Of a DNA stretch of 64,000 bases, positions 51,621 through 62,265 are shown in pieces. Source of the DNA: Coprinellus micaceus (Eukaryota > Basidiomycota > Agaricomycetes > Agaricales > Psathyrellaceae); NCBI GenBank assembly GCA_951394405.1, contig OX596344.1:124001-188000 (forward strand), in the 5' to 3' direction. The notes beneath the pieces are model-generated. The model was given only the letters and a program-made list of their open reading frames with translations, was not told the DNA's origin and did not search any database. Numbering within the stretch: the first letter of the stretch is position 1; every line of letters begins with the position of its first letter. The position numbers and the translations under genes are program-made.

Positions 51621-53509
51621 CCCGATGGGATTTGTTTAAATGATCCACTGTTATACAGGGCCAAACAATTAAATGTGTGGCATTTAAGCAATGCTGTTTA
51701 AACTTTCAAAACCAATGCTTTGTGGCGTGAGCGGAACCTCACGAGGCTGGGCGCCGAATGTTGAACTCACTGGGCTAAGCACAATTTAATCATCGCCGAC
51801 CATTTAAACGTTCGGGGACGCGGAGACAGCCAGGTTCGAGTGAATTGAACACTAATGTGTATTGTCAGGACATACGCGAATAGTAAATAGCCTGTGAGCC
51901 GAGTACCCGAAGTGGGCGTGATGGGAGGGCTTTGCGAGATGGGGTGCGAAGTAGTGTTGCCGCGAGTCAAGTCGAGCTCAGCTCGAGCTGATGGAATTTT
52001 GAATTCCGCTCACCTCGACTCGACTCGACTTGGTTCCCATCAAGCTAGCTTGAGCTCCTCAACCAAATTTAGAAAGGCTCAGACGAGGATGGCTGAGGCA
52101 TACTCCCCCCTCGCCTAGTACTGAAGGTGCTGCACAAAAAGGTGCCAAATACGTATAGAACGATATATCGAACAGTTCTCGGCATTTTCAGATGTCCCTG
52201 GGCACGAGGGGGCTGTCGGGGAGCCGGTAAAATGAGAAGTACCATCGCTCAAGTTGCTCTGTGAGGCAGATGGATGCAGGGGGCGAGAGCCAAGAGAAAG
52301 CGCCCAAAAGGTGATATTTCGCCCTGGTTACATCCCTTGGGTAATTAAATTGCATGTAGCTCATGGAAGTACGCAGGATAGCAGGGCTTCAGTGGAGGAG
52401 AAATTAGTAGGGGATGGCCGACTATTTAGGAAATGCGCCCATCAAGGTAGCTCGAGTTCAGCTCGAGTTGGCCGAGCTTGCACCCAAATCCGGCCGCCTC
52501 AACTTGACTCGACTCGAGGTAACTCGAACTTGCGGCAGCACTAGTGCGAAGCCCAATTAATCATCGATTAAATCGGAGCCCGAACCCATATCTCGCGCAT
52601 CACCGCCGCCTCCTCTCGCACATCGAGTGCGAGGCCGCTGACCTCCAAGTCCCCTCTCCACTGCCGGCACAGTGTGGAAGGGAAGAAAGAAAGTTGGGGG
52701 CGGACACGCAATGTCTCCCCATATTTATCACCGGCTAAGGCTTGGCCGAGCGTGCCATGCTTTGCATTATTTGTTTCCGTTCAACAAACTCAACTCGTGA
52801 TTTTGGGAACGCGACGCGACTGTTTGGATCAGCCAAATAGCTAGCGGATATATAAGACCGTTGCAAGTGCCAGGACGCTCCATCCCCCTCTCTTCCCTCA
52901 ACCACCACCACCGGACTTGGTGTTGAGGGACTTGCAGGGATTGGTGCATCGGCACTTGTGTCGTCGGAGGTCGGGTTGGCCCCATCAGGGGTATTCGAGC
53001 TCCGTTTAAACAGGATCCCACCTGATTAAACGCGCTCGACTTCCAACCCTCGTCGTCTTCAGCGGTCTCGTTGGACTTTGGCTCTTCACAGAGCCAGCCG
53101 CAGGGGCTTTTCAGGCTCTGCATGACACCCCTCTCAACCTTCGATGGTGGGGTCTTGCATTTCCCTCTTCGTTCCCCTGTCCCAACGCGCGTTCTCCCCG
53201 TGTTTAATTACATCTGTTCCCCTGTACACATCTATGTATTTATATAGCTTCAAGGTTTGTTTAATTGAGCATTTAAATGTCTTTGCCACGGATGTGTTCA
53301 CTATAAACCTGTAGTGGTTGGAACCGTTTAAACGCTGCGCTGGGCAGGGCGAACCCGCCACTTGACTACTGTTTAAATGGAATCAAAGCACTCACGTCTG
53401 GCGAATACGCACTACACGGGGAACTGTTTAAACGGCTGTGTTTAAACATGATACAATTAATTGTTTGACCCTTGTATAACAGGGGATCATTTAATCAAAA
53501 GCCATCGGG
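51621..53509. repeat. Imperfect inverted-repeat unit with TTTAAA subterminal motifs
   Basis: CCCGATGG at 51,621 and its complement at 53,502-53,509 begin inverted repeats of about 60 bp that share TTAAATGATCC, CTGTTATAC and CAAACAATTA. GTTTAAAC or its variants occur about nine times, clustered near both ends (for example 51,705, 51,803, 53,005, 53,328, 53,427 and 53,441). This looks like a non-autonomous DNA transposon with subterminal binding motifs. No clear target duplication was found. A 592-bp hAT-type MITE is nested inside. Confidence 0.55.
51952..52543. mobile_element. 592-bp hAT-type MITE
   Basis: The ends TAGTGTTGCCGC and (complement) TAGTGCTGCCGC fit the hAT consensus TAGNG. A perfect 8-bp duplication GTGCGAAG flanks it (51,944-51,951 and 52,544-52,551). 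Near both ends there are runs of CTCGAG/GACTCG-type repeats (AGCTCAGCTCGAG; GACTCGACTCGA). There is no coding capacity. Confidence 0.9.
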
Positions 53510-53593
53510 CTTTTGGGCTGTTTGGGACTTTAATAAATGCGCAACAAAAACACGTTTTGCGCAACAACTCGGGTAAAATACTGACAGCGCAAC

Positions 53594-54725
53594 CCCAGTG
53601 AAAGTGCCGGGTGCCCAGAAAAACTCACAGCCAATCTCAGCCAGACAATCAATCGGTTTGCTGGGAGACTTTCCCGTTGGTTCTCAGGGGCGATCTTGGA
53701 CACTTTCGGCAACTGTTAGCAGCTCGTAGCCACTCGTAGATAGACCAAATGAAAACACATTGTTAATGCTATAATACACATTCTACTACTAGTAGCACAT
53801 ATCATACAATCCCTAGTACCGCCGACGCCGCGTGAATATGAAAGAAATACAAGTCAGCGCTGGTACGTGCAACGATGATGATGAGAAGTGCGTACCTTTG
53901 CTGGGAGGTAGGGTACGACGAGTATGTGGCGGGTTGATGAGTGGACCAGACCATAGAGACAGAAGACATGAGTCATGAGGGTTGATGGCGAGAAAATGAC
54001 AACTCACTGGCAATCTGGCACACCCGCCATTGACCCACCAAGTAGAAAGGTGCTGGTGGCCGCACACTGCAATCTAGGTGCCCGCTGTTATGAGATTAGG
54101 TCTCCCTGGGTAGACAACTCTGTAGAAGCCTAAGGGTGAGTGAGTGAGAGCTTGTTAGCCTATGGCGGGGATGAGACAATGTACTTACCCGCCTTGCAGC
54201 ACCCAACGCCCTGAGTACCAAGCCAACGCCAAGCCCGAGGCTGCAACTTATACACTCTTGGTGAGTTATGATGACGAGAGGGCCAGTGAGAACTCGAGAG
54301 CGGAGTGGATGAGCTTAGTGCACTCAAACGAGGCCGGAGTGAAAGTTGTTGGTGGGTGGGAAGGTGGAAGGGCGGGTTCAACGTTCAAGAAGGGTGCGCC
54401 GTGTGAAGGACATGTTCACGCGCCAAGTCGAGGGACTTTGTCTTTCCGAGGCTCGGTGGCCTGGCACTGGTTGTTTTGACATGGATAATATGTCAGTCAC
54501 CCAATTCACGGATGTAACCCACTTTTCATTCATGAAGAAATGGTAGTCTATACAATGTTTACAGATCCCTATGGGCAGTTGTGGATGGCTGTGGGCGGCT
54601 AAAAGTGTCCAACATTCGCATGGGAGGCTGACCGTTTCTCCGAGCGGCTGTGGCTGGTTGGATCAGCTCACGCCCTGGCTGGGACTGGCTCCGAGTTTTT
54701 CTGATCACCCGGCACATTCACTGGG
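53594..54725 (-). mobile_element. 1,132-bp TIR element, copy 2 (inverted)
   Basis: It has exactly the same length as copy 1 and is nearly identical; one difference is visible near the outer end (GGGTGGTC versus GGGTGATC). It is flanked on the left by GCGCAAC and on the right by TATGAAG, and its outer end lies 10 bp from the stop codon of LDGAHGARV copy 3. It contains the same 105-codon frame (54,162-54,479). Confidence 0.85.
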
Positions 54726-54735
54726 TATGAAGACC

Positions 54736-55648
54736 CTATCTCGGACTTTCATTCAAAAAAAAAAGGCCCGACATATATATGCACCCAAGTACAACACCCG
54801 ATGCTACCGGAAGCCCCACTTTCCCGTTCCCCGCCAAAGTGTCGCTTGTACCTATAGTTCACAAGACGAGCAGAGAGGATGGGAAAGACATGTCAGAATT
54901 GACATTTCAACCAAAAATTGGAAAGCGACGAACCCATTGCGACTGAGATCAATGCAGTGTGGAAGTGGATGTCAGAGCGACGTTCCACGTTCCCCGTCGC
55001 ATGAATGACTTCGAGCTTTTCCACCCGTGTGCCGTGCGCACCGTCGAGTACGCCCAAGGCTCTCGAGCGAGATGAAGAGGGCGTTGCGGACGCTGCACGG
55101 GGCAGCGAGCTAGGGGTGCGGTCTGGTTCGCTCGAATAAGGTGTCGGGCGCGAAACACGTTGTGGCTGCGAGGCGTGATCGTCTGGTTCGTCGACAAGGT
55201 TGAGCCGTTCTGACTCTTGGGGAGATGTTGAGGTTGGGGTCGGGCCTGGGTAGCTCGAGTTGCTCGCCTCGGACGAAACACGTGGTAGCTGCGAGGCGAG
55301 GCTGTTGACGTCCTCAATAGCCTTGGTTGTCGTCTCCCGCATTTCCTCACTCGATACGGCTAATCTGGCACTCTCTTCTTTCTCGTTCGGCTGGAGGCTG
55401 CTCCTAGTCTCGTCCGCGCTACCGCCTGCCCCAGTCTCCTCAGCCTCGGTGCTGTGCCCTGCAGTCTTCTGCCCGGCGCTCGATCTGAACGCTGCAGTAC
55501 CTCGTCAGCCTTCCCTATCCCTGACATTCGAACACGTACACGTACGTTTCTTGACACGATCCGCGAACCTGCTCATCGCTCTGTGAATCGGATTCTTCTT
55601 TTTCCCTCCCTGGCCCTTCTCCGTTTTATCCGGCGTCGATCCTTCCAT
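54736..55648 (-). CDS. LDGAHGARV-family protein, copy 3
   Basis: The ATG at 55,648 leads MEGSTPDKTEKGQGGKKKNP and IHRAMSRFADRVKKR, then an intron of about 55 nt. Exon 2 contains LNLVDEPDDHASQPQRVS, a Pro/Ser-rich stretch, ALGVLDGAHGTRVEKLEV and ATGNVERRSDIHF. A second intron precedes the hydrophobic C-terminal exon (YMSGLFFLNE then SPR), with TAG at 54,736-54,738. The frame is open throughout. Its 3' end lies next to the 1,132-bp element, whose insertion may have removed the original terminator region. Compared with copies 1 and 2 the middle region has diverged most, while the basic head and the LDGAHG signature are kept, which argues for selection on those parts. No known domain is recognised. 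Confidence 0.62.
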
Positions 55649-57009
55649 AGTTGCGGGGAGGTCTCCTCCCTATTCCTCCTCCGTCTCGGACTGGGCGCTG
55701 CGTGGTGTTTCGTACGAAGAGGGACAGAGTACGTCAATGCCTGCGTTGTGGGGGAACGGAGAGGTAGGGAACGTGTGAATGAACATCCAACAGCCGTGCT
55801 GACGCCTCGAATAGCTGTAAAGCCACGTTGTGCAGGGCTGTATACTCGGAAGGACTTCATTTGGGAGCTGACGAGCAACGTGGCACTAACCCCAAGTAGT
55901 GAAATTGTCGGCGGAATCCCAGGTGAAGACTCTACAGCAATACCCAGGGTAGGTTTACATAGGGAAAGCCTTGCGTACAAAGCGTAGACCGACCAGCAGT
56001 GAACGATGCCTAAATGGCCCGCTAGATCTCGAGGGAAAACAAGGAGCACTAACGTGCTTGGGAGGCTCAGCAGAAGACGAGACGCCGACAGGCGAATTAG
56101 AACGTGCCAAGCGAGTCGGGAGAGCCCAGCCCAGCTGCAGCTATCTCGAATGAAGTCGAGACATACACACCAGCGATTGAGTGGGCGTACTACGCTGTGA
56201 CCTCGGTATTTGAGAGTCAGAGCGATGGATTAAGATGTCTAAATTAACGTAGATCAAGATGTGATAGCACTCCCACTGACGTCCAGACACCTGACCAACG
56301 TCGAACCACATGCCCCAGATTAAGCGCCCATATTAGCGAACACGGGGCGATGGCGATGGGCCCCAGCAACCCAGATGATCGGCCTCATGGGGGCTACTCC
56401 AGAATACGGGGTCAAAACGGAGAGAGCTAGACGAGCCAAGGTTCAGGGGACAACGAAGACAAGGAAGGGCCTGTGCCTGCGATCGATGATGATGGTCAAG
56501 CGCCAAGGCTGGAAGTCCTGTGCGCGGATGTGGTGATGGCTCGGATCTAACGTCTTCCGGTTTACCGGGGCCCCTATCTAGCGTCGATGAAACGAATTGG
56601 GAGGTTGTACCATGTGAGGGAGCACCAACTTACGGCTATCGAAATAGGATGTAGGTGAGGCGAACAATCGTTAGGCATGCACGCCAAAGAAAGGTTACGC
56701 TGAGTAGGGACCAACGCCGATGCATGAACCGCCGCAGCTCCGGAGGGGTTTGAGAACTCAGGGTGCGAGGAACGTATTGAACAGGGCAAGGAACGATTCA
56801 GCCTGTCCGACATAGATATGTATATATACGTGTACGTCCTCGTACATGCTTGCTCACCACATCATTCGCGAGTCAAACGATTATGAGATCTACCCTGGCC
56901 CGCCTGTGCCCTTGTTACATCAGGGTATATAACCTACCCAAGCTCTAACTGAATATGAACTGTGTGTAGATGACATCATACGACCGGGGCAGACGAAGCG
57001 GAACTCGGC
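55649..57009. repeat. Upstream block of LDGAHGARV copy 3
   Basis: Non-coding and paralogous to 48,281-49,750, with an empty site (TA at 55,812-55,813) for the 236-bp foldback element and a TTAAGCGCCC motif at 56,320-56,329. The stretch 56,370-56,470 matches the complement of 9,100-9,210. At its right end it adjoins the truncated EXO70 copy C. Confidence 0.6.
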
Positions 57010-59795
57010 GTCTCCAAGTCACCCCCCGTCATCTGAAGACACGATCTCTCTCTCTCGGGTCGTCACCAACCCACGCTCCCCCGCCTCCTTCCCTCCTTCA
57101 CCATCCCCACTCTCTCCCCACCGAAACCTCGCACTACGCACCACAAACACACGGTTATCGCGCCATCGGAATCGTCGCACCAAGTCGGCGATCGTTGTAC
57201 CAAGCCAGCATACGAAGAACGACAGAAAAGAAACAAACCAGAAAGAAAGAGAAGAAGACGTACTTCGCGACATAACCCCTACGGTGGCCCATAGCGGCCA
57301 GCTTTGATTTCGGTTTTTGATTTTTGGTTTCGCGCCGTGTGAATTGGGTCCGGCCTGGTGCCCGGTGGTAGGGGAGGGGATTTGGGCTATGTCCCCTCCT
57401 TCCTTGGGCGTAGAGAGGTGCTAGTGGTATAATAGACCTAGTTTAAAGCATCCAAAGGGACAGCAACGCAAAGAACGCGATTTCTGAAAACTCCGAGAAT
57501 GTCGGAGTTACACCGAGGGCCGAAACTTGGGCGACAACCTGACGATCCGTCTTCCTGCTGTGTCGGTAGTCTTGGCAGGTACACACGCTAACGAGCCATC
57601 ATCATGGTGGGCGCTTAAAGTTCCAAGTAGGAGGCCAATACGTACAATCGCAGCGTCGGAACCGCACGCATGTATGCGTGATGCGAGTCGGTTCTCTTGC
57701 CATTCGAGAAGCAATAGGCACAAGCTGGGGGAGTTGTGACTCAACTGACAAGCCAAAGCTGTGAAATGATATCAAGCAAGTGGTATCTGTAGAGGGACAA
57801 GCACTGATAAATGTTACCTGAGTAAGGCTGAGTTGGAAAGACGTCATTCCGAGCTTCTTGAGGGTAAGCGATATCTGAGAACTTAGAAACATGCCCAAAT
57901 TTATGGGGAGACGGGGCCATATGAGGAAAAACGGGGGCTTGCAAGTTGGAAGATCAATGCAACTATAAGGTATATAATATATCATGGTGGTCGGGTCATT
58001 TTCTATCCATGGTTCTCGTATTGGCGCCCAGTGATCGTGAGGAGGCATGTGAGACTCCCGGCGGCAGTGATGATCCTGATCAAACACTCCCCCACCATTG
58101 AATGGGCAGCTGGGACAACTAGTACTCGAGAGGCCACGCAGAACCAGCTTGAATGATACAGAGAGTATCAAATTTATCCCCGCTTTTGTGGGGCACCATG
58201 ACGGCCGTAATATCTCTCTTTGAAAAAAAGGACGTGTTGTTCGTATTTAAAGCCTATTTTCTATACTTTTCTGTTTTTTGGCTGGCTATAATCCATCCCT
58301 TTCACCTTGTGGCGAAGGTGTAACTCAAGCCACTCGAGCTAATGTCACTGTTCAAAGTCTAGGCGTGACTCCGACATTCTCGGAGTTTGCGGAAATCGTG
58401 TTTTTTTCGCGCTGCTGTCCCTTGGGATGCTCTAAACTAGGTATGCTATACCACTAGCACTTCTCTACGCCCAAGGAAGGAGGGGACATAGCCCAAATCC
58501 CCTCCCCTACCACCGGGCACCAGGCCGGACCCAATTCACACGGCGCGAAACCAAAAATCAAAAACCGAAATCAAAGCTGGCCGCTATGGGCCACCGTAAA
58601 CCCCCCCTCATCTCCGCATACCCCTTCAACGTCTCGCCCAGTATCCGTCCGATTTCCTATAATCCTTCGTTAGCGTTTCCTTCTCTATTTCACAGCACGA
58701 CTCGATTCGAGTAAAGGGAAGGGGGGTCGAATCGAGTGAAGGGAAGGAGGGGGAAGGAAGGGAGAAGGAAAGAGAGGACGGCTCGAAAGCGAGAGACCCG
58801 CTTTCCCGACTCGAAAGTGGCAGGCATGGCTCGACGAAAGGGAGGTCAACTTGAAAATGAAGACTTCTAGAGGTGCAAACGACACCTCCAAGAAACGCAA
58901 AACGCCAGCCTCAAGAAACGCAAACGACGACTCCAAGAAAACCAAACGACGACTTCTCGCAGTTCAAAGCGGAGCCAAGCGCCGAAACGGGGCGAATACA
59001 CAAGGACACAAAGCGCTGAAACGCCCCACAAAATCAACATAAGAACCAAAGAAAACAACAACTCACCACCCCCCCAGGATGACTCGGATGCGTCCCCGGA
59101 ACGGGCAACGTCCTCAAGAACCGTGCGATAGGGGTCAGGCTCGCGATCATCTGCGGGCTCAGGCTGATTTTCATCACTAATTCTTCCACTCCTGAGCTCC
59201 CCGGCAAGCTTGCCGAGCCGGGCGTCGGGTATAATGAAGAAGAGGAGCCAGGGAGGGAGGAGGGGAAAGAGGAAGAGGGGAAGGAAGAGGGGGAGAAGTG
59301 GCGGAGTGGACGAGGACTCAGCGATGAGTTTGGTATAGAGCTGTGTTAGGTGTTTCGTTCCTGTGATTATGAGGTCTGCCTGTAGAGTTGGTGACGTCAG
59401 TCACAATACCTCAGTCGCCCGGCGGGCAATAGCAATAGAGGAAGAACGCAGAACGAGATACACGGAAGCGAAGTGAACGAAACGAAGAAGTACGTATGGG
59501 GAGAAAGGAAGAGCGAAGGGGAACCTCTCTCGTTTCAAAGACCGAAGAGAAACGAAACCAGTACGTACGATCTTCCCAACCTCCCCCCCACCCCCAACCT
59601 CTCCCCCCTCGGCCCCAGCCCCGCCTTTGAACGCGATATTGGCGTTCAGCCGCTCCATGGCTTCTTAGTAGAGGGTTAGTTGGCCTGGTTGGGGGCTTCA
59701 GAAGGGTATCAGACCAACGATCCGACAAGAGGAACGAAACCAAGGACGCACCTGCGCAAGATCAAACTCTCCTCCGCACTCAGGTCTTCCTGGTA
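57010..59795 (-). pseudogene. EXO70 copy C, truncated and interrupted
   Basis: Minus-strand parts of EXO70 are recognisable in the right order: 59,795-59,755 (EDLSAEESLILR region), 59,660-59,570 (EAMERLNANIAFKGGAG), 59,390-59,300 (DLIITGTKHLTQLYTKLIAES), 59,170-59,080 (SLTPIARFLRTLPVP), 58,665-58,605 (IGRILGETLKGYAEMRG), then an inserted 1,319-bp element and intron-like sequence down to 57,010. The first exons beyond 59,795 and all exons after GGYVAK are missing, and a stop lies just before the EAMERLN exon where copies A and B read KEAM (TTAGTAGAG instead of TTTGTAGAG). The copy is clearly non-functional. Its exons are closer to copy B than to copy A by eye. Confidence 0.75.
57280..58598. 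mobile_element. 1,319-bp element with ~230-bp inverted repeats
   Basis: The terminal repeats start TACGGTGGCCCATAGCGGCC on both strands and stay almost identical for about 150 bp, then diverge gradually to about 230 bp (ending near CTCCGAGAATGTCGGAGT). A 6-bp duplication AACCCC flanks the element (57,274-57,279 and 58,599-58,604). It sits in the EXO70 copy C exon/intron border GGYVAK, where copies A and B have the uninterrupted sequence. A 189-codon minus-strand frame (57,602-58,171) is present, but I see no transposase motif. The superfamily is not established. Confidence 0.85.
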
Positions 59796-60166
59796 AGAAT
59801 TGAGATGGCTTTTGTTAAAACATTGGCCTATCCGATAGGAAAACCTGGTTAAAGTTATAACCTTGGTTTAAACCTCAGGTTAAACCACAGGGTTTAAACA
59901 CCTGGCGTAGAGGGAAGAGGTGTGGGTTAAACCGAGAGTTTAACCATCGAGACACACGGTCTAAAAGGGGGCACTAGTATACAGGTCATGGGTAGAAATA
60001 TGGTATGGAGAAACGGGTAAAACTAGTTTAAATGACTGGGAGGTGGTGCCGAGGTGAAAGCATTACATAGAAAATTAAGCAGGATTAAGAATGGGGTAAG
60101 GTAGAAAATAGATAAAGATGATGCCGACGTTGGCAATTGGAATAGGATTGCTGAATGAGGGCGGGA
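59796..60166. other. Break of EXO70 homology; TTTAAAC-rich sequence
   Basis: EXO70 homology stops at about 59,795, inside an exon (TCTTCCTGGT), and AT-richer sequence begins. It contains repeated GGTTTAAAC, GGTTAAACC and GAGTTTAACC motifs between 59,860 and 60,035. These may be subterminal motifs of an element that continues to the right and whose other end lies outside the window. No gene. Confidence 0.45.
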
Positions 60167-62265
60167 CTACATGGGAAGAGGCGGGGTGGGCAGGTGGACA
60201 GGGACGGATGGCTCTTTCCATTCCCATCGTTTGGAAGCGGGAACACGCTTGGATGGGGGTGCAGCCACCTTGGACGCCTCGGCAACCTTCCTGGCATTAC
60301 CACGCTGGCGGAGGCTGCGCGACGATGTCGGCTGGTTGTTGTTCTGGATGGGAGTGTTGTTCTCGTTTTGTGTATTCTTGGCCCGTTTGGTGGGCTGTTT
60401 GACCTTGAGGGGATCGGACTCGATGGCATCGTCTGTAGCTTTCCTCTTGTTAGAAGCGGCTACCTTCTTTGGCCCCTTGCGCCGGCTTTTGGGAGGCACG
60501 GCCGTCAGCTGGGAGTCTGAATCGGGTGTGGGATTGGGATTGGTGCCCTCTGGAGGAGCGTTAACGGGCTTGGGGACGGTGGTACTGGGTTTGGCGGTGG
60601 GTCCTGGGACGGCGGACTCCTCGGGATCAGCGGCAGGTTCAGCCACGGCGGGGTTCTCGGGATCAGTGGCAGGTCCAGGCACGGCAGGGTTCTCGGGGTC
60701 AGTGACCGGCATAGAGCCTGCGGCCATTACGGTCGCTGGAGGTGATGAAGTGGAAGGGTCCTGGCAGTAGAAATGGAACGGTGTAGGCGATCCTGACATG
60801 GTCTCAAAGTAGTGGGCAAGTAGATGCGGGTTGACATTTTCTGAGGACAAAGGGGCAGGGAGACTGAACCGAGTGGCGTCGTAATACTGCTCTGGGTGCT
60901 GGCCGATTTTTGCATATGGAACGAGGGGAATGGGTCTTCGAGAGCCAAAGGCATGGGCTGTACAAGGAGGGCGGGTTATCAGTGAAGCCAGGGTACAACG
61001 GGTTGGTACATTACACACCCCACAAAGCAGTGAGGAACCGCCTGATCAGGTCGTCGACTTGATCTGGCGACATTCGGCGCGTGTCGGCAGTGGGCCACAG
61101 TGGTATGTTCGTGTCGTTGAGGGGGAAGACAACAGCTGGATATATAGCTAAGGTATTTGATATTAAGACGTGAGCACAACGTCATGAGGTCAAAGAAGGT
61201 GGTAGACACTCACAGGGAAGGATTCCGTCAACCTGGATGACAAATGTGTCTCGTTCTGCTTCGATGTCGTCGATGACAAGCTGTAGCTCTTGGTCTAAAG
61301 ATGCATCATATGCAACCGTGAAGCTAAATGAGTGAATAAGCAACTCAGAGGCCAAGGAGGGGAAGGAGAGTACATACATCTCTACGTGGATAGAGCCATC
61401 GGAATTCCTCCACCCGACAGAAACTTTCATTGCCACGTTCCCAAGCACCTTCCTCCTTGCAACGTCCTTCAAAGCCCTTTGCAGGAGGGGACTAAACCAC
61501 TGGCGTGCTCTGTCGTACACATCAGCGACTGCTGGCATCAAATAGGAGGTGTACACACTCTTCTCTAGAGGGGGGGTTTTGTGCCAACTCCTCGTACTTC
61601 TCCTTGTCGTTGCACTCTTTCCAAGCCCTGGATTCAGCCGTGTTCTGAAGCCCTGCAGCAAAGGCCTTATTGCCAGGCTGTGCCTTGATCTCATCTTCCA
61701 TTTCTTTAACCTTGTCTGGGTTCCGATCGAGAAAGATTGCCTGGGGAGTGTCCTCTTCAATGGTAGTCATCCAGGTGCGGCGCATGAGCTTTCCAAGCCT
61801 TTCTTCCTCACGGCTATCGAGCACTGGTCCAAGGCTCGTTGAGGATGGCGTACTGGTCCCTCCTTGCAGCTGGGTGTCTTCCACTCGGCGTCGATGGTGT
61901 GTTGTATATCGGTTTTTCAACATCTCCATCACCCTCTAAAGATCGGTAAGAAGGCCTGACACATACACAGGACGGTAAGAACTCACACTAGCCCATTTGG
62001 CCCGTGTTCGATCCGGGTCGCTCTCATCGCAACATCCTTTGAATGGGCTCTTGGGATTGTTGAGAAGGTCGTTCGTTTTCTTCTTCTTCCACATGAGGAC
62101 GTCTGCTGACTCGCTGCTGGTCATGGAAGGCCTCTTCCGGATCTCTGCATCGAAGTCGGGGTAAAGGCTGGTGACGGCGCTGTGCATCTGAGGAGTCAAG
62201 TAGTCATTTGGAGGGCGGCCTTGGCGTCTGCCACTGGTACGTGTACCACTCGAAGCAGCTGGCAT
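60167..62265 (-). CDS. Protein of unknown function, multi-exon, Pro-rich C-terminus
   Basis: The ATG at 62,265 (CCACCATGCCAGC) begins MPAASSGTRTSGRRQGRPPN. Introns with GTGAGT/GTATGT donors and TAG/CAG acceptors can be placed near 61,940-61,985, 61,325-61,380, 61,155-61,215 and 60,960-61,010, and the exons join in frame apart from one place. At a run of seven G (61,570-61,576) the frame must shift by one base to continue from KYEELAQ to PPLEKSVYTSYLMP. This is a real indel or a sequence error. Visible regions are: a charged helical first third (KRPSMTSSESADVLMWKKKK, LKNRYTTHHRRRVED); a middle with SRAWKECNDKEKYEEL and RQWFSPLLQRALKDV; and a C-terminus with near-repeats of DPENPAVPGPA, then basic nuclear-type stretches (KSRRKGPKKVAASNKRKATD). 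I do not recognise the family. It is about 600 residues long. Confidence 0.6.

Larger units (their letters stand above)
51592..53593. other. 2,002-bp segment inverted between two TIR-element copies
   Basis: The segment begins CTTCATA and ends GCGCAAC. The outer flank to the left of copy 1 is GTTGCGC and the outer flank to the right of copy 2 is TATGAAG. Turning the segment around restores a perfect 7-bp duplication on each element (GTTGCGC...GTTGCGC and TATGAAG...TATGAAG). The present order is therefore the product of an inversion by recombination between the two inverted copies. Confidence 0.8.

Noticed and set aside
50460..54725. Reading the whole 4.27-kb palindrome as one composite transposon
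   Set aside because: The outer flanks GTTGCGC and TATGAAG do not match, whereas the swapped 7-bp duplications fit two independent insertions followed by an inversion.
57602..58171. 189-codon minus-strand frame inside the 1,319-bp long-TIR element
   Set aside because: No transposase or other motif, no intron signals, and its edges do not relate to the element's structure. I mention it but do not call it a gene.
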